From the NCBI GenBank assembly GCA_963726105.1, contig CAVSBJ010000024.1, positions 762,712 through 826,711 of the forward strand: a stretch of DNA of 64,000 bases, read 5' to 3'. A model generated the notes under the pieces. The model made no database searches, was not told where the DNA came from, and saw only the letters and a list, made by a program, of their open reading frames with translations. Of this stretch, positions 18,949 through 27,562 are shown piece by piece. Position numbers and translations under genes: made by a program. Positions within the stretch are counted from its first letter, which is position 1, and every line of letters starts with the position of its first letter. Source of the stretch: Roseiarcus sp963726105 (GTDB taxonomy: Bacteria > Pseudomonadota > Alphaproteobacteria > Rhizobiales > Beijerinckiaceae).

Positions 18949-19440
18949 TTGTTCGACGTCCATCGCGTTCCCGTTTATCCGATGCTCTCGCTGTGGATTT
19001 TGGCCCTTACCGCGGCGACCCTGTTTTGGGTGGCGCTGACGGATCTGACGGAATTCAAGGTCCGAAACGAGTTCGTCGCGATCCTGGCCGGGCTCTTCGT
19101 CGCCCACGCGCTCTCATCGGGAGCGTGGGTGTCGATGCAATGGAACTTCGCCTTTGCGCTCCTGATGCTGGCGGGCGGGGCCTATGCCTATTCGCTTCAG
19201 CAAATTGGCGGCGGCGATCTGAAACTGCTGGCCGTCGCCTTTCTCTGGACAGGCCCGTGGTTCGCCCTGCCGTTCGTGATCCTTCTCTTGATTTTTACCG
19301 GCGCATATTACGTCGCGGCCAGGTTTGGATTTGCAGCGGCCAAGCCGACCGCCGCGGGCATGCGGATTCCCCTCGCGCCGCCCCTGGCGGGGGCGCTCAT
19401 TGGCGCGCTTGCGTTGGGTCTTATATCGCCCAATAGCTGA
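18949..19440 (+). CDS. cpaA: Prepilin peptidase of the Tad/Flp pilus (TadV/CpaA)
   Basis: An inner-membrane aspartic peptidase of the A24 family that cuts the leader of Flp pilin and the pseudopilins TadE/F. Catalytic aspartates are seen in ALTDLTEFKVRN and in IGGGDLKLL (the GxGD motif). It has about five hydrophobic spans and 163 residues, normal for the short TadV type without the methyltransferase domain. The start is either TTG 18949 or ATG 18982 (MLSLWILAL); the second looks more like the family. It is the first gene of the pilus locus but lies apart from the main operon, facing the pilin gene. Confidence 0.85.
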   Translation: MFDVHRVPVYPMLSLWILALTAATLFWVALTDLTEFKVRNEFVAILAGLFVAHALSSGAWVSMQWNFAFALLMLAGGAYAYSLQQIGGGDLKLLAVAFLWTGPWFALPFVILLLIFTGAYYVAARFGFAAAKPTAAGMRIPLAPPLAGALIGALALGLISPNS

Positions 19441-19537
19441 ATTCGCGCGCAGGCGGGTCTAGCGGCGTTCCACACAAAAAATCGCGTCGGTTGAAGGCGG
19501 CTCGTCGTTGGCTTGGCGCCGACGCCGCTCGCCGAAA

Positions 19538-19714
19538 TCACGGCGACAGCGACTTGTCGAGCGCCAGCCACTGCTTGGAAACCCAAGTGCCAACCAGGCC
19601 GATCGTGGCGATTACGGCGATCAGCAGTATCCCGAGCAAGACTGTATATTCGATGAGAGCGGCGCCGTCTTCGTCTCTCAGAAACTTCCTCAAGACGGTC
19701 ACTATTTTGGACAT
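19538..19714 (-). CDS. Flp/Fap type pilin subunit
   Basis: A 58-residue structural pilin. The leader MSKIVTVLRKFLRDEDG is followed by the cleavage and assembly motif GAALIEYTVLLGILLIAVIA: G-x-x-x-x-E-Y, then a hydrophobic helix. AGGAG lies upstream of ATG 19714. It is on the opposite strand from the rest of the tad locus, so it has its own promoter in the A/T-rich region upstream. That fits the much higher expression needed for a major pilin. Confidence 0.9.
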   Translation of the reverse strand: MSKIVTVLRKFLRDEDGAALIEYTVLLGILLIAVIATIGLVGTWVSKQWLALDKSLSP

Positions 19715-19792
19715 GCGAGCTCCTGACGGATTTGAATTGAGCGGGGTCGACGCGTTCACGCCCGAAGGCTGCGTGTGGCCATCCGCGCGCAA

Positions 19793-20333
19793 TTATCCGC
19801 TAGGGAATGGCCAGGTCAATACCAAGTCGAACAGGACGAGTTGCAAACAAATCCACGCCCAAGGGTGTTTATTGAATAATATTGTCAGATTAAATTCTCT
19901 TGTCCCTGGGCAGAATGAAGTTATACAAAGTCATGATGGAACTGTTATCATTTTCACTCTTGAAATTTTCTCAATTTTGCGCTCACATCAGTCGAGTATT
20001 CAACTTGTGGCACCAGTTTTTCTTTCCACTCTCAATACACTGATTCGTTTTGCTATCACGATGACAGAGGCTTACCCTAGCAAGGAATTTCAGGCGGAGT
20101 TCGGCGGATCTGGAAGGGAAAATACGCTCGCCGACAATATTGTGGAGACAACATTGTGATTGCATCAAAAATTGTTCTTGCGTTAATTGACTGTGCTTTG
20201 ATGAAACGTTGGAAAATCTGATCAATCTGCTAAGAGACCAGTCTGATCCGTTGACATAATTTGATAGATGAGCACAAGCTGATAAATAATCTCCGGCACA
20301 AAGCGGTTCCTTTGGGGCAGGGTTAGAACAGTC
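19793..20333. other. A/T-rich divergent promoter region between the pilin and cpaB
   Basis: About 540 bases separate the divergent pilin and cpaB genes. From about 19850 to 20310 the sequence is strikingly A/T-rich compared with the whole window, with many TTTT, AATT and ATTG tracts. Open frames run through it on both strands (19491-20159 plus, 19983-20426 minus) but neither has a ribosome site or a recognisable family. It most likely holds promoters and regulator sites for both transcripts. Confidence 0.55.
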
Positions 20334-21263
20334 ATGCGCCGGAGTACGAATTTTGCAATCCTTGTTGTTGCTGTAATTCTTGGCGGCGTCGCCGCATTTC
20401 TTGCCAGGAGCTGGCTTCAAAATCATTCAGCGCGGACCGACGCTCAGAAGACTGTGCCGATCCTGGTCGCCAACGATACGCTGGCGTTTGGAGCCCCGAT
20501 CGGCGCTAAGGACGTCAGAGAGGTCGATTGGCCCGTGCAATCGAGCCCGGAGGGGACATTTGCGAACTTCGCCGAGCTCACCAAGAGCGGCCGACGGATC
20601 ACTATGTCTCCCTTCGTCCGCGACGAACCGATCATCGCCTCGAAGGTGAGCGCGCCGGATCAGAGAGCGTCGCTGTCGACGGTGATCGAAAAGGGAAAGC
20701 GGGCCGTGACCGTCGCGGTCGACGACGTGCGCGGAGTGGCGGGCTTCATCTTTCCGGGCGACTTCGTCGACGTGGTGTTGACGCGAACCGATAGCAGCGC
20801 CGGTCCGCAGAATTTTTCCGCAGTGATCTTGCAGCATGTCAAAGTGCTGGCGATCGATCAGATGGCCGGTCAACGCCAGGAACACCCGACTGTCGCCAAG
20901 GCGGTTACCGTCGAGGTGGATCCCGAGCAGGCGCTGCGGATCTTGCTTGCCGCCAATGTCGGGAAGCTATCGCTAATCTTGCGCCAGCCTGCGGAAGTCG
21001 CATTGGCTCCCGACGCGAAGATCACCGATCGGGACCTGTTTAGCGATGAGGCGCCGGCGGCTCTCCCCGCGGCGCAGCCGCAGCCGGTCGCTTTTCAGCC
21101 CGGTCCGCCGCCAGCGCCCGCGCTGCCGCCGGGGGGAGCGACGCTGACGCCAGGAGCGATCCCGCCGCCTCCGCCCCCTCCTCCCGACACGAACACCCGG
21201 AAGATCACCGTCTTTCGATCGGTCAAGAGCGACCAGTACGACGTGCCTGAAGAGTCCCAATGA
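20334..21263 (+). CDS. cpaB: Flp pilus assembly protein CpaB (RcpC)
   Basis: A periplasmic, membrane-anchored assembly protein of the Tad machine. It starts with a single N-terminal span (NFAILVVAVILGGVAAFLA) and continues into a SAF-like domain (VPILVANDTLAFGAPIGAKDV, then SPFVRDEPIIASKVSAP). The core KRAVTVAVDDVRGVAGFIFPGDFVDVVLTR is diagnostic for CpaB. The C-terminus is a proline-rich tail with an uninterrupted run of eight prolines. Its stop overlaps the start of cpaC by four bases. Confidence 0.93.
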   Translation: MRRSTNFAILVVAVILGGVAAFLARSWLQNHSARTDAQKTVPILVANDTLAFGAPIGAKDVREVDWPVQSSPEGTFANFAELTKSGRRITMSPFVRDEPIIASKVSAPDQRASLSTVIEKGKRAVTVAVDDVRGVAGFIFPGDFVDVVLTRTDSSAGPQNFSAVILQHVKVLAIDQMAGQRQEHPTVAKAVTVEVDPEQALRILLAANVGKLSLILRQPAEVALAPDAKITDRDLFSDEAPAALPAAQPQPVAFQPGPPPAPALPPGGATLTPGAIPPPPPPPPDTNTRKITVFRSVKSDQYDVPEESQ

Positions 21264-22810
21264 CGGAAGGCGGCGTGTTGAAACAGCGAACAACCTTCCT
21301 CAATCCGCGACCGCGGGTTCCAAAGGGACCGGCGCCAGCGCGCCGCCGACGTTGGATCGCCATGCTCGCGGGCGCAGCCTCGGCTGGTTTCGGCCTCGCC
21401 CCGGCCACCGCCCCGGCTCGGGCGCACAAGGGCGGCCCATGCCACCCGGTGACCGAGCAGGTGAGCGCGATAAAGGTCACGCTCAACAAATCGCGCACGC
21501 TTTGTTTTTCGGACCCATTCTCGACCGCCGTGATTGGCGCGCCGGAGATCGCCGACGTTCTGCCGATGACGGAGTCGATGCTCTACGTCCAGGGCAAAAA
21601 AGTCGGCGCTACCAACATTTCTGTGTTCGATCCGCAGCGGCGCCTGATGTCGGTGATCGATCTCGACGTGACGCCCGACACAACGTCGTTGCAAAACAAA
21701 ATTGTCGCCAGCACCGGGGGCAGAGACATCGCTGTCACGAGCGCAAACGGCGAGATCGTTTTGAGCGGCGAGGCGAGCGACGGCTTGGCGGCCGCCCGCG
21801 CCGTCGAAGTCGCAAAGGGCCTGTCGCCGGACGCCCAGGTCGTCAACGCGATGAAGGTTTCCCCTTCACAGCAGGTCATGCTGAAGGTGCGCATTCTCGA
21901 AGTCGATCGCGATGCGGGGCGCGACCTTGGCATCAGCTGGTTCGGCAAGACGAACAGCGTGAGCTTCGCCACCGGTCTCGGCTCCCAGCCGACGACCGCG
22001 ACCAACAACAGCGGCGTGTTTCCCGGGGCAGGCTCCACGGCGTCGTCGTTCGGCGTGCTGCTCGCCAACGTCGTCAACACGCATGGCGTCAGCATCGACG
22101 CGCTCTTGTCCGCGCTCGAGAGCAAGGGTCTCGTCAAGAGCCTAGCTGAACCGGATCTCGTGGCGCTGTCGGGAGAAAAGGCGACGTTTCTCGCAGGCGG
22201 CGAAATTCCCGTGCCGGTCGTGCAGGGCACGAACGCGACTAACACCACGCTCGGCATCGGCGTCAACTACACGCCGAACATATCGATCGAATGGAAGCAA
22301 TTTGGCGTTGGCCTCGATTTCACCCCCACGGTCCTCAACAACGGCATCATTAATCTGCAGCTCAATCCGTCAGTGACCGAGATCAACACGGCCAACAGCC
22401 TGAACATCAATGGAACGACCGTCCCCTCGTTGACCGAGCGCAAGGCGCATACCGCGGTCGAACTGCGCGACGGACAGAGCTTCGCCATCGCGGGCCTGCT
22501 CCAGGCCCAGGACTCCCAGAGCATCAACCAGCTTCCGTGGCTTGGCAACGTGCCGGTCCTCGGCGCCCTCTTTCGATCGACCGATTTCCAGAAGAGCCAG
22601 ACCGATCTCGTCATCATCGTCTCGCCGCATCTAGTGCGGCCCGTGCGTCCGGGGCAGCATCTGGCGACGCCGTTCGACACGGCGCTTCAGTCGAACGATG
22701 TCGACCTGTTCCTGATGGGCGATACCGAACGCAAGAAGCGGTACACCGACTACGTGACCAGTGGTGGAGGCCTGCAAGGGCCTTACGGCCATATTCTCGG
22801 TGGCCAGTGA
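21260..22810 (+). CDS. cpaC: Flp pilus secretin CpaC (RcpA)
   Basis: The outer-membrane channel through which the pilus leaves the cell. After a long signal region come the pilus N-terminal domain (LNKSRTLCFSDPFSTAVIGA) and a BON-like domain around residue 150. The secretin core follows: VMLKVRILEVDRDAGRDLGI, SLAEPDLVALSGEKATFLAGGEIPVPV, and the end QLPWLGNVPVLGALFRSTDF. At 516 residues it has normal length. It overlaps cpaB by four bases and is followed directly by a lipoprotein gene. Confidence 0.93.
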   Translation: MTEGGVLKQRTTFLNPRPRVPKGPAPARRRRWIAMLAGAASAGFGLAPATAPARAHKGGPCHPVTEQVSAIKVTLNKSRTLCFSDPFSTAVIGAPEIADVLPMTESMLYVQGKKVGATNISVFDPQRRLMSVIDLDVTPDTTSLQNKIVASTGGRDIAVTSANGEIVLSGEASDGLAAARAVEVAKGLSPDAQVVNAMKVSPSQQVMLKVRILEVDRDAGRDLGISWFGKTNSVSFATGLGSQPTTATNNSGVFPGAGSTASSFGVLLANVVNTHGVSIDALLSALESKGLVKSLAEPDLVALSGEKATFLAGGEIPVPVVQGTNATNTTLGIGVNYTPNISIEWKQFGVGLDFTPTVLNNGIINLQLNPSVTEINTANSLNINGTTVPSLTERKAHTAVELRDGQSFAIAGLLQAQDSQSINQLPWLGNVPVLGALFRSTDFQKSQTDLVIIVSPHLVRPVRPGQHLATPFDTALQSNDVDLFLMGDTERKKRYTDYVTSGGGLQGPYGHILGGQ

Positions 22811-22815
22811 TTTCG

Positions 22816-23232
22816 ATGGCGGATCGGTCGAAAGGTCCACGCTTCGCCCTGCGGGGCGCCATTGCGATCGCATCCCTGGCCGCGCTCCTGACAATCGCCG
22901 GCTGCTCCTCCACTGTCGGTTTCGACGACCCGTTTGCCGACTACCTTCAGCGCACCGCTCTGGTCTCGACGACCGGCGGCGACTCTCCGGCGGCGAATGT
23001 CGCCATGCAAACGGCGACGCCGTGGCCGCGCTACGCCAACGACACGAACATTCCAGCGAATGGCGCGCGGATCGCCAAGGCGATTTCGCGTTACGAAAGC
23101 GGCGCCCCAAGCGCAAGCGACAGCGCAATGCCCAGCGCGGCGAGCCCGGGCGGGAACGCCGGCGCCGGTGCGCCGAACGGCCCTTCCACGGGAATGACGG
23201 CGTCTCCTCCCGGTCAATCCTCAGGCTATTAG
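22816..23232 (+). CDS. Small lipoprotein in the cpaD position
   Basis: A 138-residue protein with an arginine-containing N-terminus, hydrophobic stretch and lipobox (ASLAALLTIAGCSS), so it is probably anchored to the outer membrane. The rest is low-complexity, rich in serine, proline, glycine and alanine. It sits exactly where cpaD (the pilotin-like lipoprotein of the secretin) is found in other tad loci, but I see no CpaD sequence pattern and it is shorter than usual CpaD. It may replace CpaD or be a diverged form. GTG 22807 is an alternative start. Confidence 0.6.
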   Translation: MADRSKGPRFALRGAIAIASLAALLTIAGCSSTVGFDDPFADYLQRTALVSTTGGDSPAANVAMQTATPWPRYANDTNIPANGARIAKAISRYESGAPSASDSAMPSAASPGGNAGAGAPNGPSTGMTASPPGQSSGY

Positions 23233-23252
23233 AAACGCGAAGGATCTTGTCG

Positions 23253-23780
23253 ATGCCGAAAGGCGGGCCAGCAAAAGCAGGATCGTTCTGGCGTGACGAG
23301 GATGGATCGGCGCTGGTCGAGGCGACCGTCGTCATGCCCCTCTTGCTCAGCCTCTTTCTCGGCGTGTTCGAGTTCTCGTGGTTTTTTTACAATCAGCAGC
23401 TGGTCGTGTCGGGCTTGCGGGACGCAGCGCGCTACATGACCCGGATCGAACTCACGGACGGCAATCGCGACCCTTGCGCGCAAAAAGATCAATACGGCGC
23501 GCTGTACACGGACGATGCAGCGAACATTGCGGCCACCGCTCAGCCTTCCACGGGCGGTTCGGCGCGCGTCAGCGGCTGGAGCGCGGCCGATGTCACCATC
23601 AGCTGCTCTTCGAGCGCCGCGCTCGAAAACGGAAACTACGCCGACGGCTCGACCAGCATGACGATCATCGACGTTGCGACCCGCTTTTCCGATCCGTCGC
23701 TCGGGCTGTTTCAGTCTTTGGGACTGAAGACGCCCATGCTGTCCTTCTCCCATCAGGAACGGTTCTTAGGGCCGGGTTGA
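23253..23780 (+). CDS. tadE: TadE-like minor pilin
   Basis: A pseudopilin of the Tad pilus. FWRDEDGSALVEATVVMPLLLSLFLGVFEFSWFFYNQQL is the TadE signature: a charged leader, small residues, glutamate at position five of the mature part and a hydrophobic helix. The rest (175 residues in total) is a periplasmic domain with several cysteines. AAGGA precedes ATG 23253. Its stop overlaps the next ATG by one base, indicating translational coupling. Confidence 0.85.
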   Translation: MPKGGPAKAGSFWRDEDGSALVEATVVMPLLLSLFLGVFEFSWFFYNQQLVVSGLRDAARYMTRIELTDGNRDPCAQKDQYGALYTDDAANIAATAQPSTGGSARVSGWSAADVTISCSSSAALENGNYADGSTSMTIIDVATRFSDPSLGLFQSLGLKTPMLSFSHQERFLGPG

Positions 23781-24451
23781 TGATCATGTCCTCGTTCATC
23801 GCGCGACTGGCTCGAGATGAAGATGGCGGCCCGCTGGTCGAGGTCGCAATCATCTTGCCGATTCTGATCCTGTTTCTGTTCGGCGGGGTCGATTTCATGA
23901 ATGCGCTTTACCAGTGGAACGCCGCGGCCAAGGCGGTGGAGATCGGCGCGCGCATCGCGGCGGTATCCGATCCCGTCGCTTCCGGTCTGAGCTCGATTGC
24001 GGACAATGCGCTGAGTTCAGGCCTGGCGTCGGGAAGTCCGATGCCCGACTTCACCGTCGAGTGCGACGGCGGCGCCTCGGCCTGCGCGTGCACCAGCGGC
24101 GCTTGCGACGGAATGGGGGGGTATTCGGCCGAGGCGATGGGGCTCATTGTTTATGGGCGGGCCGGAAATGGCGACTGCACGCCTCCAGCCTCTCAATATT
24201 TCGCGGGCATGTGCAACCTCCATCCCGCGATCGCGCCGCAATATGTGACGGTGGTCTACAGGCAAACTGGCCTCGGCTATGCCGGACGAAGTTTCGGCCC
24301 CGTTCCGACGATCACGGTTTCGCTCAACGCCGCTTCCTCCAGGGCCAAGCTTCCGTTCAAGTTCTTCTTCCTGCCCTTCGCCGGCCTCAACATACCGCAG
24401 GTGACAACCACGATAACGGGGGAAGCCCTGTCGGCTTCGGCCGCCGACTAG
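23780..24451 (+). CDS. Second TadE/TadF-like minor pilin
   Basis: A 223-residue pseudopilin with a leader MIMSSFIARLARDEDGGPLVEVAIILPILILFLFGG, again with the glutamate-containing start of a hydrophobic helix. A cysteine cluster follows at about residues 86-98 (CDGGASACACTSGAC), which may form disulfides. It starts at ATG 23780 or 23786, overlapping the upstream stop. Two TadE-like genes in a row plus TadG is the usual minor pilin set. Confidence 0.85.
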   Translation: MIMSSFIARLARDEDGGPLVEVAIILPILILFLFGGVDFMNALYQWNAAAKAVEIGARIAAVSDPVASGLSSIADNALSSGLASGSPMPDFTVECDGGASACACTSGACDGMGGYSAEAMGLIVYGRAGNGDCTPPASQYFAGMCNLHPAIAPQYVTVVYRQTGLGYAGRSFGPVPTITVSLNAASSRAKLPFKFFFLPFAGLNIPQVTTTITGEALSASAAD

Positions 24452-24452
24452 C

Positions 24453-26387
24453 GTGCGTCTTGATTGGATGAAACTAGCGTCGTCATTGCGAGCCAGAGGG
24501 CGTCGGAAGACGCCCGTCCTCCCGGACGGGCCAGGGCTTCGTCGCTGCGCTCCTCGCAATGACGGAACTCTCGCGCGGCGCGCTCGAGCGTTGTGGCGCG
24601 ACACCGACGGATTGATGGTCCCCTACGTGGCCGTCATGCTGCCGGTCCTGGTCGGCTTCGCGCTCCTCGCTCTCGATGGTTCGCGCCGGATGAGCTTGCA
24701 GACGCAGATGCAGGCGGCAGCCGACAGCCTGGCGCTCGCCGGAGCGCGCGAACTCAACAAGCAGGCGGGCGCGGAAGCGCGCGCGATTTCCGCGATGGCG
24801 AACGCGCATGCCGCCACGAAACCGTCCAACACCCTCTTCGGTGCGGGATCGTCGCCGAATCTGGATTACACGTTCGTTTTCTATGCCAGCCTGTCAGCGG
24901 CCAGCGATGGCATCGGCGGCTCGGTCGCGAGCGGGGATTCGAACGCAAAATATGTCGCGGTGAAGATCATTCCGCAAACCTGGTCAACCGTCCTGCCGGC
25001 GACGTTCCTCAAGGCCATCTCGACCAACGCATTCGCCGTCGGCGCGGATGCGGTCGCGGGCTTCGCCGGGACGAGCGTGTGCTCGGTCGCGCCGATCTTC
25101 GTCTGCAACCCCTACGAAGAGAGCGCCGGATCGATGACCGACGCGCAGGCGACCGAGGCGCTCTATTCTGCTTTCGACGATCCGGCGACCCTGAGGCGTG
25201 AACTCAAGCTCAATCGAAACGGTGTCGGCCCCGGCCATCTCGGCTGGCTCAACACGGCGGACGGCTGCAACGATGCGACCTGCAGAGCGAAGAACGTCGC
25301 GGGCGGGAGCGGCGCCTGTTACAGCGACGCGGGCGTGAGCCTCGCGATCGGCAATACGAACGCCGTCGAGCCCTATTTCGACACGCGATTCGACATCTAC
25401 AATCAGGACCCGCCGCTCGCCTTGCCCAGCGCCGCCCCGCCGGCAGTCAATGTGCGAAAGGGCTACCTTCCCGGACACAAGTCGAACGCTGTCGACTGGT
25501 GCAGCGCGACGCCGGCCAGCGGCTCGGCCACCTACTACACCTACCCTTCGGATCGGACCGTCGGCGTCGCGACCCGGAATTCGCCCGCTCTCACCGACGT
25601 CGCCAACCCGATCGGAATAACAGCCGGGGAGCCAGTGGTGGACTCGGGCGGCGTCTTCGCAAGCACCGCCGACAATCCCGTCAGCGTCTCAAATTCAGTC
25701 GGCCCGACGGTCACGCTCGGGGCCGTGGCCAGCGAAACCCAAGCTTCGGACGGCCTCACGATCGAATGGACGACCAGCGGATTGCCCGAGGACGTCGCGT
25801 TTCCAAACCTCGCCGGCGCCGAGGGGAACGGCCAGTGGGATTGCGCCGACTATTGGGCCATCAATCATCCCCACGGCCCCACGGCCGCGACCGTCGGAAC
25901 AGCGCTCGGCGGCGTGTGCGGCGCGCCGGCGCAGACAAGCGTCAGCCGCTACCAGGTTTACCGCTACGAAATCACCCTAGGCACGAACGCGGGCGGCATC
26001 GGCGACTGGTCGGGAAAAAACGGCTGGGCGAGCAACGGCCAACCGGATCCGCAGGGCTCCAGAATTCCAGCGGGCCACTTCCAGACCGAGAGCGGCGCGC
26101 CGTTCTGCGCCAACGCGCGCGGGGCAAGCGGCGTCGACACCACGACCGGCGGCGTCGATCGGCGCAATCTGATCGTGCCGATCATCAACTGCCTCGCCCA
26201 GACGGCGCTCGGCAACATGAGCGACGCCGGCGCGTCCTCCAGGACGCCCGTGGCCGCGTTCGGCAAGTTCTTCATGACCCAGCCCTACACCGCGCTCAAG
26301 GACGGCAATCTCTACGGCGAGATCACCGGGACGCCGGTCCCGGCCGACAACGTCAAAATCTTCCATCTCGTCCAGCTTTACCGTTAG
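24453..26387 (+). CDS. tadG: TadG-like pilus assembly protein
   Basis: A 644-residue protein with one N-terminal span (VPYVAVMLPVLVGFALLALD) followed by MSLQTQMQAAADSLALAGARELN, the TadG/putative Flp-pilus assembly signature. A long extracytoplasmic region follows with paired cysteines in CSVAPIFVCNP and CNDATCRAKN. TadG-type proteins act with TadE in pilus assembly and are often the largest gene of the locus. The first 40 residues are odd: they include the text of a dispersed palindromic repeat (24481-24564). The native start may therefore be further in, near residue 40, although no good in-frame ATG is present before residue 55. Confidence 0.8.
   Translation: MRLDWMKLASSLRARGRRKTPVLPDGPGLRRCAPRNDGTLARRARALWRDTDGLMVPYVAVMLPVLVGFALLALDGSRRMSLQTQMQAAADSLALAGARELNKQAGAEARAISAMANAHAATKPSNTLFGAGSSPNLDYTFVFYASLSAASDGIGGSVASGDSNAKYVAVKIIPQTWSTVLPATFLKAISTNAFAVGADAVAGFAGTSVCSVAPIFVCNPYEESAGSMTDAQATEALYSAFDDPATLRRELKLNRNGVGPGHLGWLNTADGCNDATCRAKNVAGGSGACYSDAGVSLAIGNTNAVEPYFDTRFDIYNQDPPLALPSAAPPAVNVRKGYLPGHKSNAVDWCSATPASGSATYYTYPSDRTVGVATRNSPALTDVANPIGITAGEPVVDSGGVFASTADNPVSVSNSVGPTVTLGAVASETQASDGLTIEWTTSGLPEDVAFPNLAGAEGNGQWDCADYWAINHPHGPTAATVGTALGGVCGAPAQTSVSRYQVYRYEITLGTNAGGIGDWSGKNGWASNGQPDPQGSRIPAGHFQTESGAPFCANARGASGVDTTTGGVDRRNLIVPIINCLAQTALGNMSDAGASSRTPVAAFGKFFMTQPYTALKDGNLYGEITGTPVPADNVKIFHLVQLYR
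24481..24564. repeat. Dispersed palindromic repeat inside the 5' end of tadG
   Basis: A perfect 12-base inverted repeat (CGTCATTGCGAG at 24481-24492 and CTCGCAATGACG at 24553-24564) bounds an 84-base unit. The inner part also contains a local hairpin (GTCCTCCCGGAC). The ends match a repeat family that is scattered between genes in many bacteria. Here it is read in frame and contributes the SLRARGRRK ... RCAPRND text to the protein. Confidence 0.8.
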
Positions 26388-26398
26388 GGGATGGGGCG

Positions 26399-27556
26399 AT
26401 GGCGATTTATCTGACCCAAGGAGGAGGCGGCGCGACCCAGGTCGACGAGATCGAGGGCAAACTCAAATCGACAATCCCGGACCTCAAGCGCGTTCCGAGT
26501 GTCGAGGGCATCGACCCGAAGTCGGTCAACGGCGAACGATCTTTCGTCATTCTGGCCGCGGCGGCGCCTGAAGGCGCCAGCATCGACGATCTCATCGACG
26601 TCGTCAGGCGCAATCCGCAAAACCTGTTCTTCATCGTCGTCGGGGGCGACATTTCCGCGAGCGACTATAAAAGGCTCATTCAATCCGGAAACGCCGACTG
26701 GGTCGCCGAGGCTGGGCTGCCGCACGAGGTTCTCGAGATCGTCGGACGGGTCGGCGCGCCGGCCAGAGACGATGTCGCCGGCGAATCGCCGGTCGTGGTT
26801 TCGTTTACGCCGAGCGCGGGCGGCGTGGGCAATTCCACCCTCGCGATCGAAACCGCCATCCATCTCGTGAGGGCCAAGTCGACCAAGGGCGTCGGCGTCG
26901 CGCTCGTCGATCTTGATTTCCAGTCCAGCCACGTGTGCGATTATCTCGACATCGCGCCCAAGTTTCAGTTCGAGGAGATCGTCGCCACCCCTGACCGTCT
27001 CGACGACCATTTGCTCAGCGCCTTCATCAGCCATCATGCGAGCGGCTTGGATGTGCTGGCGGCAAGCCGCAGCCGGTTTCACGCCCGCGATCTCAGCGTC
27101 GAGGCCCTGTCCGCGTTGTTCGATCGCATGGCGCAGCGCTATTCCACCATCATCACCGACCTGCCGCTCTCCGTTCATTCCTGGACGCTTCCCCTGCTTG
27201 CGGCGTCGAAGGGGATTCTGGTCACCGGCCTCAACACCATTCCAGGCCTGAGGCAGATCGAGGAGACAATGCGCGCGCTGCGCGAGGAAGCGACGATCAC
27301 TGCTGAATTGCGAGCGGTCGTCAACCGATGCGATTTCAGCTTTCTCGGCAAGGTGGCGCGCGCCGATCACGTGGCGCGCATTCTCGGCGAGGCGAAGCGC
27401 CTGTACGTCCGACATTCCGCGGTCGCGGTTGAGTGCGTGAACGTCGGGACGCCGATTGCGCTGGCCTATCCCTCGGACAAGTCGGTCAAGGATATCGCCG
27501 CGATATCGGGGTTTTGCGCCGGGCTGCACGCGGCTCCGCGTCGGTCGATCGGATAG
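26399..27556 (+). CDS. cpaE: CpaE/TadZ-like pilus localisation ATPase
   Basis: A 385-residue protein with an N-terminal receiver-like domain (about 1-125) and a ParA/MinD-like domain. The family places the Tad machine at the right site in the cell. The P-loop is degenerate: FTPSAGGVGNSTLAIE lacks the signature lysine of the KGGxGKT motif and has N where lysine binds ATP phosphate. Later parts are conserved: GVALVDLDFQSSHVCDYLDI, YSTIITDLPL and ILVTGLNTIPGLRQ. ATP binding may be weak, as known for TadZ-type proteins. It ends six bases before cpaF. Confidence 0.88.
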   Translation: MAIYLTQGGGGATQVDEIEGKLKSTIPDLKRVPSVEGIDPKSVNGERSFVILAAAAPEGASIDDLIDVVRRNPQNLFFIVVGGDISASDYKRLIQSGNADWVAEAGLPHEVLEIVGRVGAPARDDVAGESPVVVSFTPSAGGVGNSTLAIETAIHLVRAKSTKGVGVALVDLDFQSSHVCDYLDIAPKFQFEEIVATPDRLDDHLLSAFISHHASGLDVLAASRSRFHARDLSVEALSALFDRMAQRYSTIITDLPLSVHSWTLPLLAASKGILVTGLNTIPGLRQIEETMRALREEATITAELRAVVNRCDFSFLGKVARADHVARILGEAKRLYVRHSAVAVECVNVGTPIALAYPSDKSVKDIAAISGFCAGLHAAPRRSIG

Positions 27557-27562
27557 AACGCC

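Noticed and set aside
19491..20159. 222-codon plus-strand frame over the pilin gene and the A/T-rich spacer
   Set aside because: Its first half is antisense to the Flp pilin and its second half has no family text or ribosome site.
25499..26398. Long plus-strand frame before the cpaE start
   Set aside because: It overlaps tadG in another frame and has arginine-rich chance text; cpaE starts at ATG 26399.
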